64,000 nt of DNA from Roseovarius pelagicus (GTDB taxonomy: Bacteria > Pseudomonadota > Alphaproteobacteria > Rhodobacterales > Rhodobacteraceae). Where the stretch lies: assembly GCF_025639885.1 (NCBI RefSeq), contig NZ_CP106738.1:2852001-2916000 (forward strand), given 5' to 3'. This document shows positions 16,272 to 26,869 of the stretch, one piece after another (the first letter of the stretch is position 1; every line of letters starts with the position of its first letter). A program made the position numbers and the translations under genes. The notes beneath the pieces are model-generated. The model did not search any database. It was not told the origin of the DNA and saw only the letters and a list, made by a program, of their open reading frames with translations.

Positions 16272-16303
16272 GTCGAATTTGCGAAAATACCACAAATTCC
16301 GAC
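16272..16303 (+). terminator. Imperfect stem-loop after the amidase
   Basis: GTCGAATTTG (16272-16281) and CAAATTCCGAC (16293-16303) pair with one bulged base over an 11-base loop, 35 bases after the amidase stop. It separates the amidase from the aminotransferase. Tail is GC-rich, so termination is uncertain. Confidence 0.4.
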
Positions 16304-16397
16304 AGCGCGGGTGGTTTTGCTGGACCTGAAGGCAAGGTTTGGAGTAGTTTTGATCCAAACGGGGCGACAATGATCCCGAACCTTGAGGCAGTTTCAG

Positions 16398-17576
16398 ATG
16401 TTTCCCGAGCGGTTTTCGAACCTTCCGGCCTATGCATTCCCGCGTCTGCGCGCCCTGTTGGACGTGCATGAACCGGGCGGTGATGTGCTGCATATGACGA
16501 TCGGCGAGCCGAAACACGCCTTTCCTTCTTGGATCACCCAGATCATTTCGCAGAACGCAGCAGAGTTCGGTATATACCCTGCAAATGATGGCACCCCCGA
16601 GTTGCAGGCGGCAATCTGTGGCTGGCTGGCGCGACGTTATGGTGTCACGCTGGATCCCGACAATCAGGTTGTGGCGCTCAACGGAACGCGTGAAGGGCTA
16701 TACAACGCAATGATGGCGCTTTGCCCCGAAACCAAGGCAGGCGCGCGGCCGGTGGTACTGGTGCCGAACCCGTTTTATCAGGTTTACATGGTGGCGGCGC
16801 TGTCGGTGGGGGCCGAGCCGGTATTCGTCCCGGCGACACGCGAAACCGGATATTTGCCGGATTTCAACACGGTGCCAGATGAGGTGATGAACCGGGTGGC
16901 GGTGGTTTATCTGTGCTCGCCGAGCAATCCGCAAGGGGCGGTGGCCACGGCGGAATATTGGCAGAATTTGCTGTCACTCGCGGAGAAACACGACTTCAAG
17001 ATTTTTGCGGACGAATGCTATAGCGAGATTTACCGCGACACACCGCCGGAAGGGGCGCTGGCCGTTGCGGCGCGAACTGGTGCGGACCCCGAGCGCGTGA
17101 TCGCCTTTCACAGCCTGTCCAAACGGTCAAACTTGCCGGGGTTGCGCAGTGGTTTTGTGGCGGGCGGACCTGAAAGCATCCGACGGATCAAGCAGTTACG
17201 TGCCTATACGGGTGCGCCATTGTCGGCCCCGCTACAACGGGTGTCCGAGGCGGTCTGGGCCGATGATGCGCATGTCGAAGAAAGCCGCCGACTGTATTGT
17301 GAGAAATACGCGCGCGCCGACGAGATCATGCACGGTGTTCCGGGATACCAAGGTCCGGAGGCAGGGTTCTTTCTGTGGTTGCCGGTCGAGAATGGTGAAG
17401 CGGCTGCATTGCACCTGTGGCAACAGACCGGTGTCAGGGTTTTGCCGGGCGCATATTTGAGCCAGAAAGCACCTGCGGGAAACCCAGGCAAGGGATACAT
17501 CCGGGTCGCCATGGTGGCCCCAATAGACGAGATGTCGCGCGGGCTGACCCGCCTGCGCGATTGTCTCTATTCATAA
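16398..17576 (+). CDS. Class I/II PLP-dependent aminotransferase (DapC-like)
   Basis: 392-residue fold-type I aminotransferase. The PLP lysine is K242 in [16 protein letters not shown], a sequence typical of the DapC (succinyldiaminopimelate aminotransferase) branch. Also seen are the TREGLYNA segment that binds cofactor phosphate, and [11 protein letters not shown] with [12 protein letters not shown] (the Asn and Asp contacting PLP). The substrate call rests on motif resemblance only. ATG 16398 is preferred to TTG 16383. ftsK starts 17 bases after its stop. Confidence 0.88.
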   Translation: MFPERFSNLPAYAFPRLRALLDVHEPGGDVLHMTIGEPKHAFPSWITQIISQNAAEFGIYPANDGTPELQAAICGWLARRYGVTLDPDNQVVALNGTREGLYNAMMALCPETKAGARPVVLVPNPFYQVYMVAALSVGAEPVFVPATRETGYLPDFNTVPDEVMNRVAVVYLCSPSNPQGAVATAEYWQNLLSLAEKHDFKIFADECYSEIYRDTPPEGALAVAARTGADPERVIAFHSLSKRSNLPGLRSGFVAGGPESIRRIKQLRAYTGAPLSAPLQRVSEAVWADDAHVEESRRLYCEKYARADEIMHGVPGYQGPEAGFFLWLPVENGEAAALHLWQQTGVRVLPGAYLSQKAPAGNPGKGYIRVAMVAPIDEMSRGLTRLRDCLYS

Positions 17577-17593
17577 AAGATACGAGGGACGAG

Positions 17594-20503
17594 ATGGCAT
17601 ATCAGGCACGAGGACGCGACCCACTGCTGGACAGCAACATGGCGCAGGCGATCGAAAAACGCGGCAAGGAATTGCTGGGTCTGGGTCTACTGACGCTGGC
17701 GACCTTCGTGACGATGATGTTTGCCACTTACACCCCGGATGATCCATCGTGGCTATCGGCAGTTGATGCACCGGTACAGAATTGGCTGGGCCAGAGCGGC
17801 GCGACCATTGCGGCGACACTGTTCATGGTCGTTGGCTGGGGCGCGTGGGGCGCGTCCATCGTGTTGGCGATCTGGGGGCTGCGCTTTGTATTGCACCGGG
17901 GGCAGGAACGAGCGGTCAGCCGGTTGATTTTTGCGCCCATCTGGGTTGCGGTCCTTTCTCTTTATGCGGCTTCGCTCACGCCGGACGCAGAATGGTACGC
18001 AACACACAGCTTTGGTCTGGGCGGCATTTTCGGCGATACAGTACTGGGTGCCGTTCTGGGCGTGTTGCCGGTGGGGCCGGCGACGGGGCTCAAGCTATTG
18101 GCGTTGGTACTCGGTGCGGTGATGGTTGTGCTGGGGGCATTCGTTCTCGGGTTTGACCGTTCTGAACTGACGCGCATTTTGCGCTTCCTTCTGGTCGGGT
18201 TGATTATGAGCTATTCGATGCTGCTGAATGTGCTGGGGCGTGGTGCCGAGAGTGCGCGCAATGCAGCCCAGGCGCGGCAGGAACGCCGGGCGGGTCGCGC
18301 AGAGTCACAGCAGGCTTCTGCCGAACGAGAGGTCAGTATCGTTGCCCCGCGGATGCGCCGTGGTACTGGTGCCGTGATCGACGAGCCGGATGTGCGCGAT
18401 GAGCCGCCGATAGAGAAGCCCGGTGGGCTGCTGGCGCGGATGCCGTCGCTGATGCGCAAACCCGACCCGATGCCTGAACCGGAACTGGTCGAGCCTGTGG
18501 TGCATACAGGTGAGCAGAACATGCCCGGCGAGGACCGGATCAAGGAAAAGATCGCTGACGTGATCAAGAGCCGGGTGCGCAAGAGCAACGCAGTGCATGT
18601 TGAAGCCGTAGCGCCGTTGACCAAAGGGCGCGGACGAGGACCCGAGCCATTGTTGCTGGATACCTCGCGTCGCGGCGTTGCGATACCGGCCGAGCCAGTA
18701 TTGTCGGCCGGTGTTTCATTGCCACCAGAGCCGCCGTTGACGGCCTCGCGTACGGTCGCGCCATTGAATGTACCACAGATGGCCCGGACGGAAGCCTGCT
18801 TGGCAGAGGTCGAGCCGGAACTGGTGGAGGTCGACGATACGCGTGAGGCCTATCAACCCGAGGCTGCACTGCGCATCCCTGTGCCGGAGCCACGCAAAGT
18901 GGTACAACATACTGCGAGAAAGGCACCGGCACCATCGAGTCGCGCCAAGGCGGAAGCGCAGCCCAAGCTGCAATTCGAGGAGGCCGAAGCCGAGGAATTC
19001 GAATTGCCACCGCTCAGCCTGTTGTCAAATCCCGAGAACGTCCAGCGGTATCATCTCAGCGATGAGGCGCTCGAAGAAAATGCACGGATGCTGGAAACCG
19101 TTCTCGATGATTACGGCGTCAAGGGCGACATTGTCAGCGTGCGCCCCGGTCCTGTGGTGACCATGTACGAACTGGAGCCGGCGCCGGGCCTGAAAGCGAG
19201 CCGCGTGATCGGCCTGTCGGACGATATCGCGCGCTCGATGTCGGCGCTCAGCGCGCGGGTCAGCACTGTACCGGGCCGCACGGTCATCGGGATCGAGTTG
19301 CCCAATGACAATCGTGAGATGGTGGCCCTGCGCGAGATCCTGTCGTCACGCGATTTTGGCGATGGCAACCAAAAGCTTCCACTGGCGTTGGGCAAGGATA
19401 TCGGCGGCGATCCGATTGTCGCGAATCTGGCCAAGATGCCGCACCTCCTGATCGCGGGGACGACTGGATCGGGCAAGTCCGTGGCGATCAACACGATGAT
19501 CCTCAGCCTGCTCTACAAGCTGACGCCGGATGAATGCCGGATGATTATGATCGACCCCAAGATGCTGGAACTCAGCGTCTATGACGGTATTCCACATCTA
19601 CTCAGCCCGGTTGTGACCGATCCCAAGAAGGCGGTCGTCGCCCTCAAGTGGACTGTGGCAGAGATGGAGGAACGTTACAGGAAGATGTCCAAAATGGGCG
19701 TGCGCAACATCGACGGCTACAACGGTCGCGTTGCCGATGCGCTGGGCAAAGGCGAAATGTTCAGCCGCACGGTGCAGACCGGGTTTGATGATGATACCGG
19801 CGAGCCAGTGTTCGAGACTGAGGAATTCGCGCCCGAGAAGATGCCTTATATCGTGGTGATCGTCGATGAGATGGCTGATCTGATGATGGTCGCGGGCAAG
19901 GAGATCGAGGCCTGCATTCAACGTCTGGCACAGATGGCGCGGGCCAGCGGCATTCACATTATCATGGCCACGCAGCGTCCGTCGGTTGACGTCATCACGG
20001 GCACGATCAAGGCAAACTTTCCCACGCGGATCAGTTTTCAGGTCACGTCCAAGATCGATAGCCGTACCATTCTGGGCGAGATGGGGGCCGAACAACTGCT
20101 GGGAATGGGGGATATGCTGTATATGGCTGGCGGGGCCAAGATCACCCGCTGCCACGGCCCATTCGTGAGTGACGAAGAAGTGGAGGAGGTCGTAAACAAC
20201 CTTAAGGCCTACGGCCCACCCACATATCTGAGCGGCGTGGTCGAAGGACCCGATGACGACAAGGCAAGCAACATTGACGCAGTGCTGGGTCTGGGTGGCA
20301 ACACGGACGGCGAGGATGCGCTTTATGATCAGGCGGTGCAGATCGCGCTGACGGATCGCAAGGTCAGCACGTCCTACATTCAGCGCAAGCTGGCGATCGG
20401 CTATAACAAGGCCGCGCGTCTGGTCGAGCAAATGGAGGATGAGGGTATCGTGAGCGCCGCAAACCATGTCGGAAAGCGCGAGATTCTGGTGCCCGAGCAA
20501 TAG
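17594..20503 (+). CDS. ftsK: DNA translocase FtsK
   Basis: 969-residue septal DNA pump that clears chromosome ends and triggers XerCD/dif resolution. N-terminus: four transmembrane segments (residues ~25-210). Then a long low-similarity linker rich in Pro, Glu and Arg (~220-460). The motor has Walker A GTTGSGKS (~residue 622) and Walker [14 protein letters not shown] (~752). The C-terminal gamma winged helix ([23 protein letters not shown]) reads polar KOPS sites. ATG 17594 has a GAGGGA site; longer in-frame starts run back into the aminotransferase gene and are rejected. Confidence 0.96.
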   Translation: MAYQARGRDPLLDSNMAQAIEKRGKELLGLGLLTLATFVTMMFATYTPDDPSWLSAVDAPVQNWLGQSGATIAATLFMVVGWGAWGASIVLAIWGLRFVLHRGQERAVSRLIFAPIWVAVLSLYAASLTPDAEWYATHSFGLGGIFGDTVLGAVLGVLPVGPATGLKLLALVLGAVMVVLGAFVLGFDRSELTRILRFLLVGLIMSYSMLLNVLGRGAESARNAAQARQERRAGRAESQQASAEREVSIVAPRMRRGTGAVIDEPDVRDEPPIEKPGGLLARMPSLMRKPDPMPEPELVEPVVHTGEQNMPGEDRIKEKIADVIKSRVRKSNAVHVEAVAPLTKGRGRGPEPLLLDTSRRGVAIPAEPVLSAGVSLPPEPPLTASRTVAPLNVPQMARTEACLAEVEPELVEVDDTREAYQPEAALRIPVPEPRKVVQHTARKAPAPSSRAKAEAQPKLQFEEAEAEEFELPPLSLLSNPENVQRYHLSDEALEENARMLETVLDDYGVKGDIVSVRPGPVVTMYELEPAPGLKASRVIGLSDDIARSMSALSARVSTVPGRTVIGIELPNDNREMVALREILSSRDFGDGNQKLPLALGKDIGGDPIVANLAKMPHLLIAGTTGSGKSVAINTMILSLLYKLTPDECRMIMIDPKMLELSVYDGIPHLLSPVVTDPKKAVVALKWTVAEMEERYRKMSKMGVRNIDGYNGRVADALGKGEMFSRTVQTGFDDDTGEPVFETEEFAPEKMPYIVVIVDEMADLMMVAGKEIEACIQRLAQMARASGIHIIMATQRPSVDVITGTIKANFPTRISFQVTSKIDSRTILGEMGAEQLLGMGDMLYMAGGAKITRCHGPFVSDEEVEEVVNNLKAYGPPTYLSGVVEGPDDDKASNIDAVLGLGGNTDGEDALYDQAVQIALTDRKVSTSYIQRKLAIGYNKAARLVEQMEDEGIVSAANHVGKREILVPEQ

Positions 20504-20575
20504 AATACCCTGTTTGGCGAAACTTTATCATTCCGGTCGCGTTGGGGTGACGATCCCGGCGCGACGAGGAATGAA

Positions 20576-21154
20576 ATGAGCCAGAAAACGGCCCAGCACA
20601 TGATGGAAGACATTGCCGAACTCTCGGACGAGAACGGCAAAGTTGTTTTGCGTGATCTGATCGAGGCGCTCGGTCACCGGGGCTTTGGACCGCTCTTTTT
20701 CATTGTTGCGGTGATAGAACTTACCCCAGTGGGGGGCATTCCGGGTGTGCCCACAACACTTGCTGTCATCATCAGCCTGATCGCCGTACAGATTCTTATC
20801 GGGCGCAAACATTTATGGATGCCGGATTTGATTGGCAATATCGCGCTTCCCAAACAAAAATTGGATGCTGGCGCTGACAAACTCAAGCCGATCGCCCGCA
20901 GAATTGATGCGTTGCTGGGATCGCATCTGGCATATCTGACAGGCGAAACTGGCCAGAAAGTTGGCGCAATCGCTGTCGTCCTGCTTTGCCTGCCGGTGCC
21001 CCTGTTGGAATTGGTTCCGTTTGCCACCTCTATTCCGATGGGGGCCATTGCGCTGATAGGGCTGGCGATTGCGGCAGGGGATGGCGTATTGATGCTGATC
21101 GCGCTGGTTGCCTGCATCGCGGCCTTGATAAGCGGGCTGATGCTGCTGATATAA
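20576..21154 (+). CDS. ExoD-family membrane protein
   Basis: 192 residues, 4-5 hydrophobic segments, matching the ExoD family named from exopolysaccharide synthesis in rhizobia. Typical parts are LIEALGHRGFGPLFFIVAVIEL, PVGGIPGVPTT and the paired LLCLPVPLLELVPFATSIP ... GLAIAAGDG segment. Biochemical role is not established. It lies between ftsK and a lolA-like gene in the same direction. Confidence 0.87.
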   Translation: MSQKTAQHMMEDIAELSDENGKVVLRDLIEALGHRGFGPLFFIVAVIELTPVGGIPGVPTTLAVIISLIAVQILIGRKHLWMPDLIGNIALPKQKLDAGADKLKPIARRIDALLGSHLAYLTGETGQKVGAIAVVLLCLPVPLLELVPFATSIPMGAIALIGLAIAAGDGVLMLIALVACIAALISGLMLLI

Positions 21155-21232
21155 AAACGGTTGATATCGCATATCATTGTGCCCCTGTGTGACAAGTGGG
21201 GGAATACCACGCAACAAGGACGCATTTTGATT

Positions 21233-21853
21233 ATGAAACTGCTACCAACCCTGATGGCCGGAACTTTGGCTGGTGTGCTTAGCCTCGTGTCGGTTTTGCC
21301 AGCTGCAGCAGAAAAACTGTCTCTGGCTGAGATTTCAACCTATCTGAACTCGCTGAAGACGGCCACAGGGTCGTTTACGCAGATCAACGATGATGGGACC
21401 ATCAGTACCGGACGCATTCTGATCAAACGGCCCGGCCGCGTGCGTTTTGAATACGCGCCGCCCGATCAGACGCTGGTGGTCGCCGATGGTGACACTGTCG
21501 GTATCGTTGATCCGAAATCCAATCAGGGCACACAAGCCTACCCGCTGCATCGTACGCCGCTGTCGATCATTCTGGCGCGCAATGTCGACCTCTCCCGCGC
21601 GCGGATGGTGACAGGGCATGCTAGCGACGGCAAGACCACTACAGTTCGCGCACAGGACCCGGACAACCCCGAATACGGGAACATTGAACTGGTCTTTACC
21701 GGCAGTCCGGTAGAGCTGCGTCAATGGGTGATCAATGACAGCGGTGGCAGCCGCACAACTGTTGTTCTGGGCGATCTGGTCAAGGGCGGGCGGCTGAAGG
21801 ATGAAAGCTTTGTCATTCCGGGGCTTTCCACTGCAACGCAGATCGAGCGATAG
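21233..21853 (+). CDS. lolA: LolA-family outer-membrane lipoprotein carrier
   Basis: 206 residues with a Sec signal peptide (TLMAGTLAGVLSLVSVLPAAA). It has the LolA features: YLNSLKTATGSFTQIN at the start of the fold, GRILIKRPGRVRFEYAPPDQTLVVADGDTV, and the later strand IELVFTGSPVELRQWVI. LolA shuttles lipoproteins through the periplasm to LolB. Alphaproteobacterial members are divergent. ATG 21233 gives the signal peptide; upstream starts do not. A TGATAT/ATATCA palindrome sits before it (21162-21176). Confidence 0.88.
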   Translation: MKLLPTLMAGTLAGVLSLVSVLPAAAEKLSLAEISTYLNSLKTATGSFTQINDDGTISTGRILIKRPGRVRFEYAPPDQTLVVADGDTVGIVDPKSNQGTQAYPLHRTPLSIILARNVDLSRARMVTGHASDGKTTTVRAQDPDNPEYGNIELVFTGSPVELRQWVINDSGGSRTTVVLGDLVKGGRLKDESFVIPGLSTATQIER

Positions 21854-21960
21854 GCGTTGCGGTCAATCCGGTCTTAAACAACGGCAGATATGGATGCGCA
21901 CCGCCAGACTGGCGTCCCGCGGTGCTGTTATCCGGCCGACAACATTTGCCTTCAGCCTTG

Positions 21961-22554
21961 TCAGCGCCACCGTCGGCAACTGCGCAACTGTTGCTGGTAG
22001 GTGGCTGCGCGCGCCTCAACCGTACCGGCAACCCGCACCAGCCATGCCTTGTTGCGATAGCTGCCGCGGGCATAGCCAGAGCGGCCCTCATGGTAGGCTA
22101 GGTATTGCCGCCGTGCATCGTGCAGCGGAATGCCCAGACGGTCGCGGCTTTCGGCCATGTACCAGCCCATAAAGTCGGTCGCGTCGTTGATATTATCGCG
22201 CCGCGCTGAATGTTTGCGCTCGGCCTGAACGTATTCGTCCCATGTGCCGTCCAGCGCCTGACTGTATCCAAAGGCAGAGCTTTGTCGCCCCATGGGAATG
22301 ACGCCCAGCGTGTAGCGGAACGGCGTGCGTGCGTCGCTGACGAATTTGCTCTCTTGATAGATCGTTGCCATCTGCACGTGCACTGGCACACCCCAGCGGC
22401 GTTCGGTTGCGCGGAATGCGCGGGTATAGTTTGGGCGCTCACGCAAAATTGCACAGGCGTCGTCCATCGTGTCCGGGGACGATCCATAGCTCCCACCACG
22501 ACCACAGGCCGCAACGAGGAGTAACAATAGCGCTGCGCGAAGCTGTCTGCTCAT
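21961..22554 (-). CDS. Transglycosylase SLT-domain lipoprotein
   Basis: 197 residues. The N-terminus LLLLLVAACG is a lipobox with Cys17, so it is lipid-anchored. The rest matches the short SLT-type lytic transglycosylase: WGVPVHVQMATIYQESKF with E68 as the catalytic acid, then AFGYSQALDGTWDEY, FMGWYMAESRDRLGI and YLAYHEGRSGYARG. It cuts the MurNAc-GlcNAc bond in peptidoglycan, forming anhydro-MurNAc. It is convergent with the lolA-like gene over a 107-base gap with no clear hairpin. Confidence 0.88.
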   Translation of the reverse strand: MSRQLRAALLLLLVAACGRGGSYGSSPDTMDDACAILRERPNYTRAFRATERRWGVPVHVQMATIYQESKFVSDARTPFRYTLGVIPMGRQSSAFGYSQALDGTWDEYVQAERKHSARRDNINDATDFMGWYMAESRDRLGIPLHDARRQYLAYHEGRSGYARGSYRNKAWLVRVAGTVEARAATYQQQLRSCRRWR

Positions 22555-22661
22555 CTGCCTCTCGCTCTTCTTTTTTTATGGCAGTGTAGCGGATCGGCGT
22601 GAAATGGGAAATCACGAATTTTTGGTGGCCGCCAGAGCGGGGCCGACTGCAACTGATCAGG

Positions 22662-23543
22662 TTACAGAAGAAAGGCGAGCAATATGGGCAAGTAAAGCAC
22701 CGACATGACAGTAGAGACAACAACGAGACCCGATACGGCATCCGCATCCGCGCCATATTTTTCAGCCAGCAGATAAGAGGTGACGGCTACAGGGGTGGCC
22801 GCCTGAAGGATAAGGACTGCGAGCGCCACAGGCTCCAAGACAAAGTAGATGCCAATTATCCATGCGACACCTGCACAGACTGCCGCGCGGATCAGTGACA
22901 GCACGATTGCGCGCCCCAAACGGGCGGGGGTGAGGCGTGCGACGGCTACACCCAGCGTAATAAGCATGAGAGGAATTGCCATCTGACCAATGAGTTCCAG
23001 CGCATTGGTCAGGAATAGCGGCGTGGTCCAGCCTTGCCATAGAAAGATACCGCCGAGCAGTGTTGCCCCGACCATCGGCTCGCGTAATGCGCGCCATGGC
23101 GCGCCGCCCCCGGCCACCAGCCAGATACCGAAAGTAAATGACCAAACCGCCATGATCGCAAAGATCACTACAGCATAGCTGAGCCCCGCTTCGCCGAACG
23201 CAAAGAGCGCCAGAGGTAACCCGAGATTGCCGGTGTTGCCAAAGATGAGCGGCGCCATGTAGGTCCGAAGGTCGAGCCTGCCAAGGCGCACCAGCGCCCA
23301 CATCGCCACGCTCAGCACGGAATATACGGCGACGGCAGCCAGTGAAACGGTCGTCAAAGATGCCGGATCAACCTTGGCCTGCATGAGGGCGGTGAAGATC
23401 AGGCACGGCACTGCCAGCGTCATTGACAGGCGCGTGACAAAGGCCAACCGGTATTCGTATCCCATCCAAACCCACAGATAGCCGACCCCGGCCAGCAGAA
23501 ACACGGGCGCGGTAATCTCCAGCACTGTCAAGATGAGGTTCAC
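22662..23543 (-). CDS. AEC-family (auxin efflux carrier type) transporter
   Basis: 293 residues, about ten hydrophobic segments in two five-helix halves. Family features are the IFGNTGNLGLPLALFAFGE motif in the first half and IPLMLITLGVAVA plus LQAATPVAVTSYLLAEKYG in the second. Transported substrate (often a carboxylate or amino acid) is unknown. The start is GTG 23543 (NLILTVLEITAPVFLL) with a GGGAA site; longer in-frame extension has no family likeness. It is divergent from hspQ. Confidence 0.87.
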   Translation of the reverse strand: MNLILTVLEITAPVFLLAGVGYLWVWMGYEYRLAFVTRLSMTLAVPCLIFTALMQAKVDPASLTTVSLAAVAVYSVLSVAMWALVRLGRLDLRTYMAPLIFGNTGNLGLPLALFAFGEAGLSYAVVIFAIMAVWSFTFGIWLVAGGGAPWRALREPMVGATLLGGIFLWQGWTTPLFLTNALELIGQMAIPLMLITLGVAVARLTPARLGRAIVLSLIRAAVCAGVAWIIGIYFVLEPVALAVLILQAATPVAVTSYLLAEKYGADADAVSGLVVVSTVMSVLYLPILLAFLL

Positions 23544-23628
23544 AGACTGTTTCCCGCCGAATCGTGCATCTGGGTTGGACAAAACCCCCTTGAAACCTTT
23601 AGAGTCGCGGGTTAGGGGCTGCAATGTT

Positions 23629-23955
23629 ATGATGAAAACACACGCGAAATACCATCTGGGCCAGATCGTGCGGCATAAGAAACACCCATTTCGAGGTGTT
23701 GTCTTTGACGTGGACCCCGAGTTTGCCAATACCGAGGAATGGTATTCGTCGATCCCCGAGGAAAGCCGTCCGGTCAAGGATCAGCCGTTTTATCATCTGC
23801 TGGCCGAAAACGATCAGAGCTACTACGTCGCGTATGTGAGCGAACAGAATCTGGTGGCGGACTATTCTGGTCAGCCGGTAGAGCATCCTGACATTCCCGA
23901 TCTCTTTGGGCCGTTTGAGGATGGTCTCTATCCGCTGCATTTCCAACTGAACTGA
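23629..23955 (+). CDS. hspQ: Heat shock protein HspQ
   Basis: 108 residues, matching HspQ/YccV: KYHLGQIVRHKKHPFRGVVFDVDPEF, EEWYSSIPEESRPVKDQPFYHLLAEN and YVAYVSEQNLVADYSG. HspQ acts as a hemimethylated-DNA-binding protein and as a specificity factor for Lon protease in enterobacteria. The start is ATG 23629 or the adjacent ATG 23632. It is cytoplasmic. Confidence 0.95.
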   Translation: MMKTHAKYHLGQIVRHKKHPFRGVVFDVDPEFANTEEWYSSIPEESRPVKDQPFYHLLAENDQSYYVAYVSEQNLVADYSGQPVEHPDIPDLFGPFEDGLYPLHFQLN

Positions 23956-23990
23956 TCAGGGTAGGGTGGGTGTCTGACCCATCGCTTGTT

Positions 23991-25565
23991 TCAATACCCC
24001 AATGCGCAGCCATCCTTGCGCGGATCAGACCCGCCCTCTAAAACGCCATCCTCGCGGATAGAAATCGCCTGAGCACCGCCGATTGCCTCGTCGGGGATCA
24101 CGACGTCATGCCCGATATCCGACAGTTCGCGCCGCACAGTGTCGGTGTAACCGCGTTCGACCCTTAGCTTGCCATCAGCAGCAAAGGCGCGGGGCGCATC
24201 GATGGCGCTCTGCGGGTCCATTCCGAAATCGTGCAGGTTCGACACGAACCGCGCATGTCCGCACGGCTGATAGCCACCGCCCATCACGCCGAATGGCATG
24301 ATTACCCGCCCGTTCTGGCGTAGCATTCCGGGAATGATCGTGTGCATTGGGCGTTTTCCGCCTGCCAGTTCGTTCGGGTGCCCCTCTTGCAGGGTAAAGC
24401 CCGCACCGCGGTTCTGTAGCAGGATACCGAACTTTTCGGATGCGATACCAGAGCCGAAGCCATGGAAAATAGAGTAAATCAGCGACACCGACATCCGGTC
24501 GCGGTCCACGACAGTGATGTAGATTGTGTCACGGTGTACCTGTTCAGTCAGGGAAGCGGCCGAAGCGATCACCCGTTGCGGGTCGATCATGGCAGCTAGG
24601 TCAGCTGCCAATTCCGGGGACAGCATGCGATCCACCCGCGCTGTGTGGTCTGGGTCTGCAATGATACGGTTGCGGGCGTCATAAGCCAGCTTAGCTGCTT
24701 CGGCCTCAATGTGGGCGCGCGCGGCACCATTTGGCGCCAGACTGACAAGGTCGAAATGCTTGAGCATGTTCAGCATCAAGATCGCCGTCGCGCCCTGCCC
24801 GTTGGGGGGATGCTCGACCAGTTCGACACCGTTGTAATCGCCTGCGATGGGGCTGGTGGGCGTGCCCTGATGCGCGGCAAAGTCGCTTGTACTATGGACG
24901 CCACCCAATTCGCGCAGCGTGTTAACCATGTCTTCGGCAACTTCGCCTTCGTAAAAGGCGCGCGACCCGTTTGCCGCCAGCCGTCGTAGCACTTCAGCTT
25001 GCCCCGGGGCGCGGAACGCCGTGCCGACTCGTGGTGTGCCGCCCGGCATGTAGTGGCGTTGCGCGTGCCCTTGCAGGGTCGGACCGGACCGCGCCCAGTC
25101 GTCGATGACACGCGGCGCGATGGGAACGCCTTCTTCGGCGTAGTGGATGGACGGGGCGAGGAGCGTATCGAGGCCCAGCTTGCCATGGTCAGAGGAGAGT
25201 GTGCAGAATGCCTCGATAGCGCCGGGGATTGTGACCGAATGCGCGCCATGCGTCGGAACCTTATCCAGCCCCTGATCGCGTAGCGCAGCAGCACTTGCTG
25301 CGGCGGGGGCGCGGCCGGAGCCATTATAGGCCTGCACGTCGTTTGATCCGGGCGCATTCCACAAAACGAAGCAATCCCCGCCGATCCCTGTCATCTGCGG
25401 TTCGCAAATGCCGAGCAGGACCGCACCAGCGATTGCGGCATCCATTGCGTTTCCACCGCGATCCAGAATGTCGATAGCAACACGTGCGGCCAATGGATGG
25501 GAGGTGGCGCACATGCCATTGGTGGCCAACACAGGAGAGCGTCCGGGCAGGTGAAAGTCGCGCAT
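23991..25565 (-). CDS. ggt: Gamma-glutamyltransferase family protein
   Basis: 524-residue N-terminal-nucleophile hydrolase. The nucleophile and self-cleavage site is T347 in RDTIYITVVDRD, matching the TTHYSVVD motif of E. coli. N-terminal MCATSHPLAARVAIDILDRGGNAMDAA is typical, as are GIGGDCFVLW and the later KRPMHTIIPGM and FGVMGGGYQP. There is no clear signal peptide, so it may be cytoplasmic, as for many alphaproteobacterial relatives. It may act on glutathione or on other gamma-glutamyl or amide substrates. Confidence 0.9.
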   Translation of the reverse strand: MRDFHLPGRSPVLATNGMCATSHPLAARVAIDILDRGGNAMDAAIAGAVLLGICEPQMTGIGGDCFVLWNAPGSNDVQAYNGSGRAPAAASAAALRDQGLDKVPTHGAHSVTIPGAIEAFCTLSSDHGKLGLDTLLAPSIHYAEEGVPIAPRVIDDWARSGPTLQGHAQRHYMPGGTPRVGTAFRAPGQAEVLRRLAANGSRAFYEGEVAEDMVNTLRELGGVHSTSDFAAHQGTPTSPIAGDYNGVELVEHPPNGQGATAILMLNMLKHFDLVSLAPNGAARAHIEAEAAKLAYDARNRIIADPDHTARVDRMLSPELAADLAAMIDPQRVIASAASLTEQVHRDTIYITVVDRDRMSVSLIYSIFHGFGSGIASEKFGILLQNRGAGFTLQEGHPNELAGGKRPMHTIIPGMLRQNGRVIMPFGVMGGGYQPCGHARFVSNLHDFGMDPQSAIDAPRAFAADGKLRVERGYTDTVRRELSDIGHDVVIPDEAIGGAQAISIREDGVLEGGSDPRKDGCALGY

Positions 25566-25944
25566 TGGGGCCTCTTAGGTCTGATGTTTCATCGGACACT
25601 AGGACGCTTGGCGCGGATTGCCAATTGGAGAAACTGTACTGATATGGGGGGTAGATACCTCGACGCCGCGCACTGGGTGGGGGCTGTTAAACGCGGCGCC
25701 GAGGGAAGCCATATGCAGCTACAAGAACAGGTATGACGCTGCACTCTGTCCGCAATGCGATCAGATCTGGGCAAATCTGAGGCAATTTCACTTTTGACGA
25801 AAAATCACCGGCGCCACGCGAGGCCCAAGACATGTGACCTTTGACCGTGAAGCCAAAGGAAATGGATGCGCATGTTGCTGTGTTGTCGGCGAGAACGATC
25901 AAGTCTCATGCATCACAGGGCGTGATTGCGGAGTACTCCATGCG
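25566..25944. other. 379-base intergenic stretch without a recognised gene
   Basis: This lies between the start of the gamma-glutamyltransferase gene and the end of the anti-sigma kinase gene, both on the minus strand. It holds short open frames on both strands (the best is 71 codons on the minus strand at 25687-25902) with no recognisable motif or good ribosome site. A TCAGAT/ATCTGA repeat is visible near 25763. It should contain the gamma-glutamyltransferase promoter. I see nothing else. Confidence 0.4.
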
Positions 25945-26439
25945 TCAGAAACGCTCGCCCCGAACTTTGAAGCTAAGCCGGTTTTCATTGTCCAGACGCG
26001 CATAATGTAGATCGGTTGTCAGCCTGCGGATGATGTACCAGCCAAAGCCCCCTTCGGGCAGTTCGGCGCGCGGTACGTCCACGGCGGGTGGGATGCCGGG
26101 CGGCAGCGCGTTATCGGGTAGCGGCGCACCGTTGTCATGGATTTCACATATCACCGAATCGATGCCCGGCATGATTTCTAGCCTGATGGTCCCCAACATG
26201 CCTGGGCCAAAGGCATGCTCGACGATATTGTTCAGCGCCTCGGCCAAAACGACCTCGACCGGGCCGCATAAATCATCTTCAACATCGCAGGACTCTAGAT
26301 AATGGCGCACGTTCGCCAGACCTACCCGAATAGCAGAGTCGGAATTGTCCAGCGTCAGAACGAATGGGGTGTTTGCATCATTCCGGGGCACAGATGCTCC
26401 TCCGGCATTTCCATGGTGCCGGCAATTGCCGTAGATCAC
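25945..26439 (-). CDS. Anti-sigma factor serine kinase (RsbW/SpoIIAB-like ATPase)
   Basis: 164 residues with a GHKL ATP-binding fold: N box EALNNIVEHAF, G1 box IHDNGAPLP, and G2-type PEGGFGWYIIRRLTTDLHY. Such kinases phosphorylate a STAS antagonist and sequester a sigma factor or signal in partner switching. GTG 26439 overlaps the stop of the STAS gene (GTGA), so they are translationally coupled, which fits a cognate pair. An alternative GTG 26391 would trim 16 residues. No sigma factor or PP2C phosphatase is in the window. Confidence 0.88.
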   Translation of the reverse strand: MIYGNCRHHGNAGGASVPRNDANTPFVLTLDNSDSAIRVGLANVRHYLESCDVEDDLCGPVEVVLAEALNNIVEHAFGPGMLGTIRLEIMPGIDSVICEIHDNGAPLPDNALPPGIPPAVDVPRAELPEGGFGWYIIRRLTTDLHYARLDNENRLSFKVRGERF

Positions 26440-26774
26440 CCGGCGGAACGTTTCGGAATTGAATCGAGTCTGCCATGAATACTAAAGACGGTGTCCATCC
26501 GGGTCAGACGAAAAACCTTGTCCACATCTGGCGTCAATGCCGCCAGATCAAGCCTTCGATCCGGCCCGATCAACTTCATTGCTGCAACGATGGCACCGAG
26601 ACCGCTTGAATCAATAAACGCAACTTGCCCCAGATCAAGAATAACGTGATTGCTCGCCTCTGCGGTGGCGCTGCGCATTGCGTCCTTGAATTGAATGGCT
26701 GATGCGGCGTCAATGCGTGACGCATTGACGGTGACGATGGTTTGATCGCCTTTATGGGTAGGAGTGAGGTTCAT
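26436..26774 (-). CDS. STAS-domain anti-sigma factor antagonist
   Basis: 112-residue single STAS domain (RsbV/SpoIIAA type). The phosphorylation motif is FIDSSGLGAIVAAMKL; the first Ser of DSSG is the usual phosphoacceptor. VILDLGQVAF precedes it as the central strand. It is expected to bind the adjacent kinase when unphosphorylated. Function in Rhodobacterales may be stress, biofilm or motility control; the sequence does not say which. Confidence 0.92.
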   Translation of the reverse strand: MNLTPTHKGDQTIVTVNASRIDAASAIQFKDAMRSATAEASNHVILDLGQVAFIDSSGLGAIVAAMKLIGPDRRLDLAALTPDVDKVFRLTRMDTVFSIHGRLDSIPKRSAG

Positions 26775-26869
26775 GGAACTCTCCGGCGCTACGTATAATT
26801 ACGCGTCAGGCTAGACTGTAATCATTACTATTCGGTATGCAGGGCACAGCAAGCGGAAGGAGCTTAGAC

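Noticed and set aside
19598..20500. 300-codon minus-strand frame opposite ftsK
   Set aside because: It mirrors the FtsK motor region, which has clear Walker motifs on the plus strand; the product is His-rich and without family likeness.
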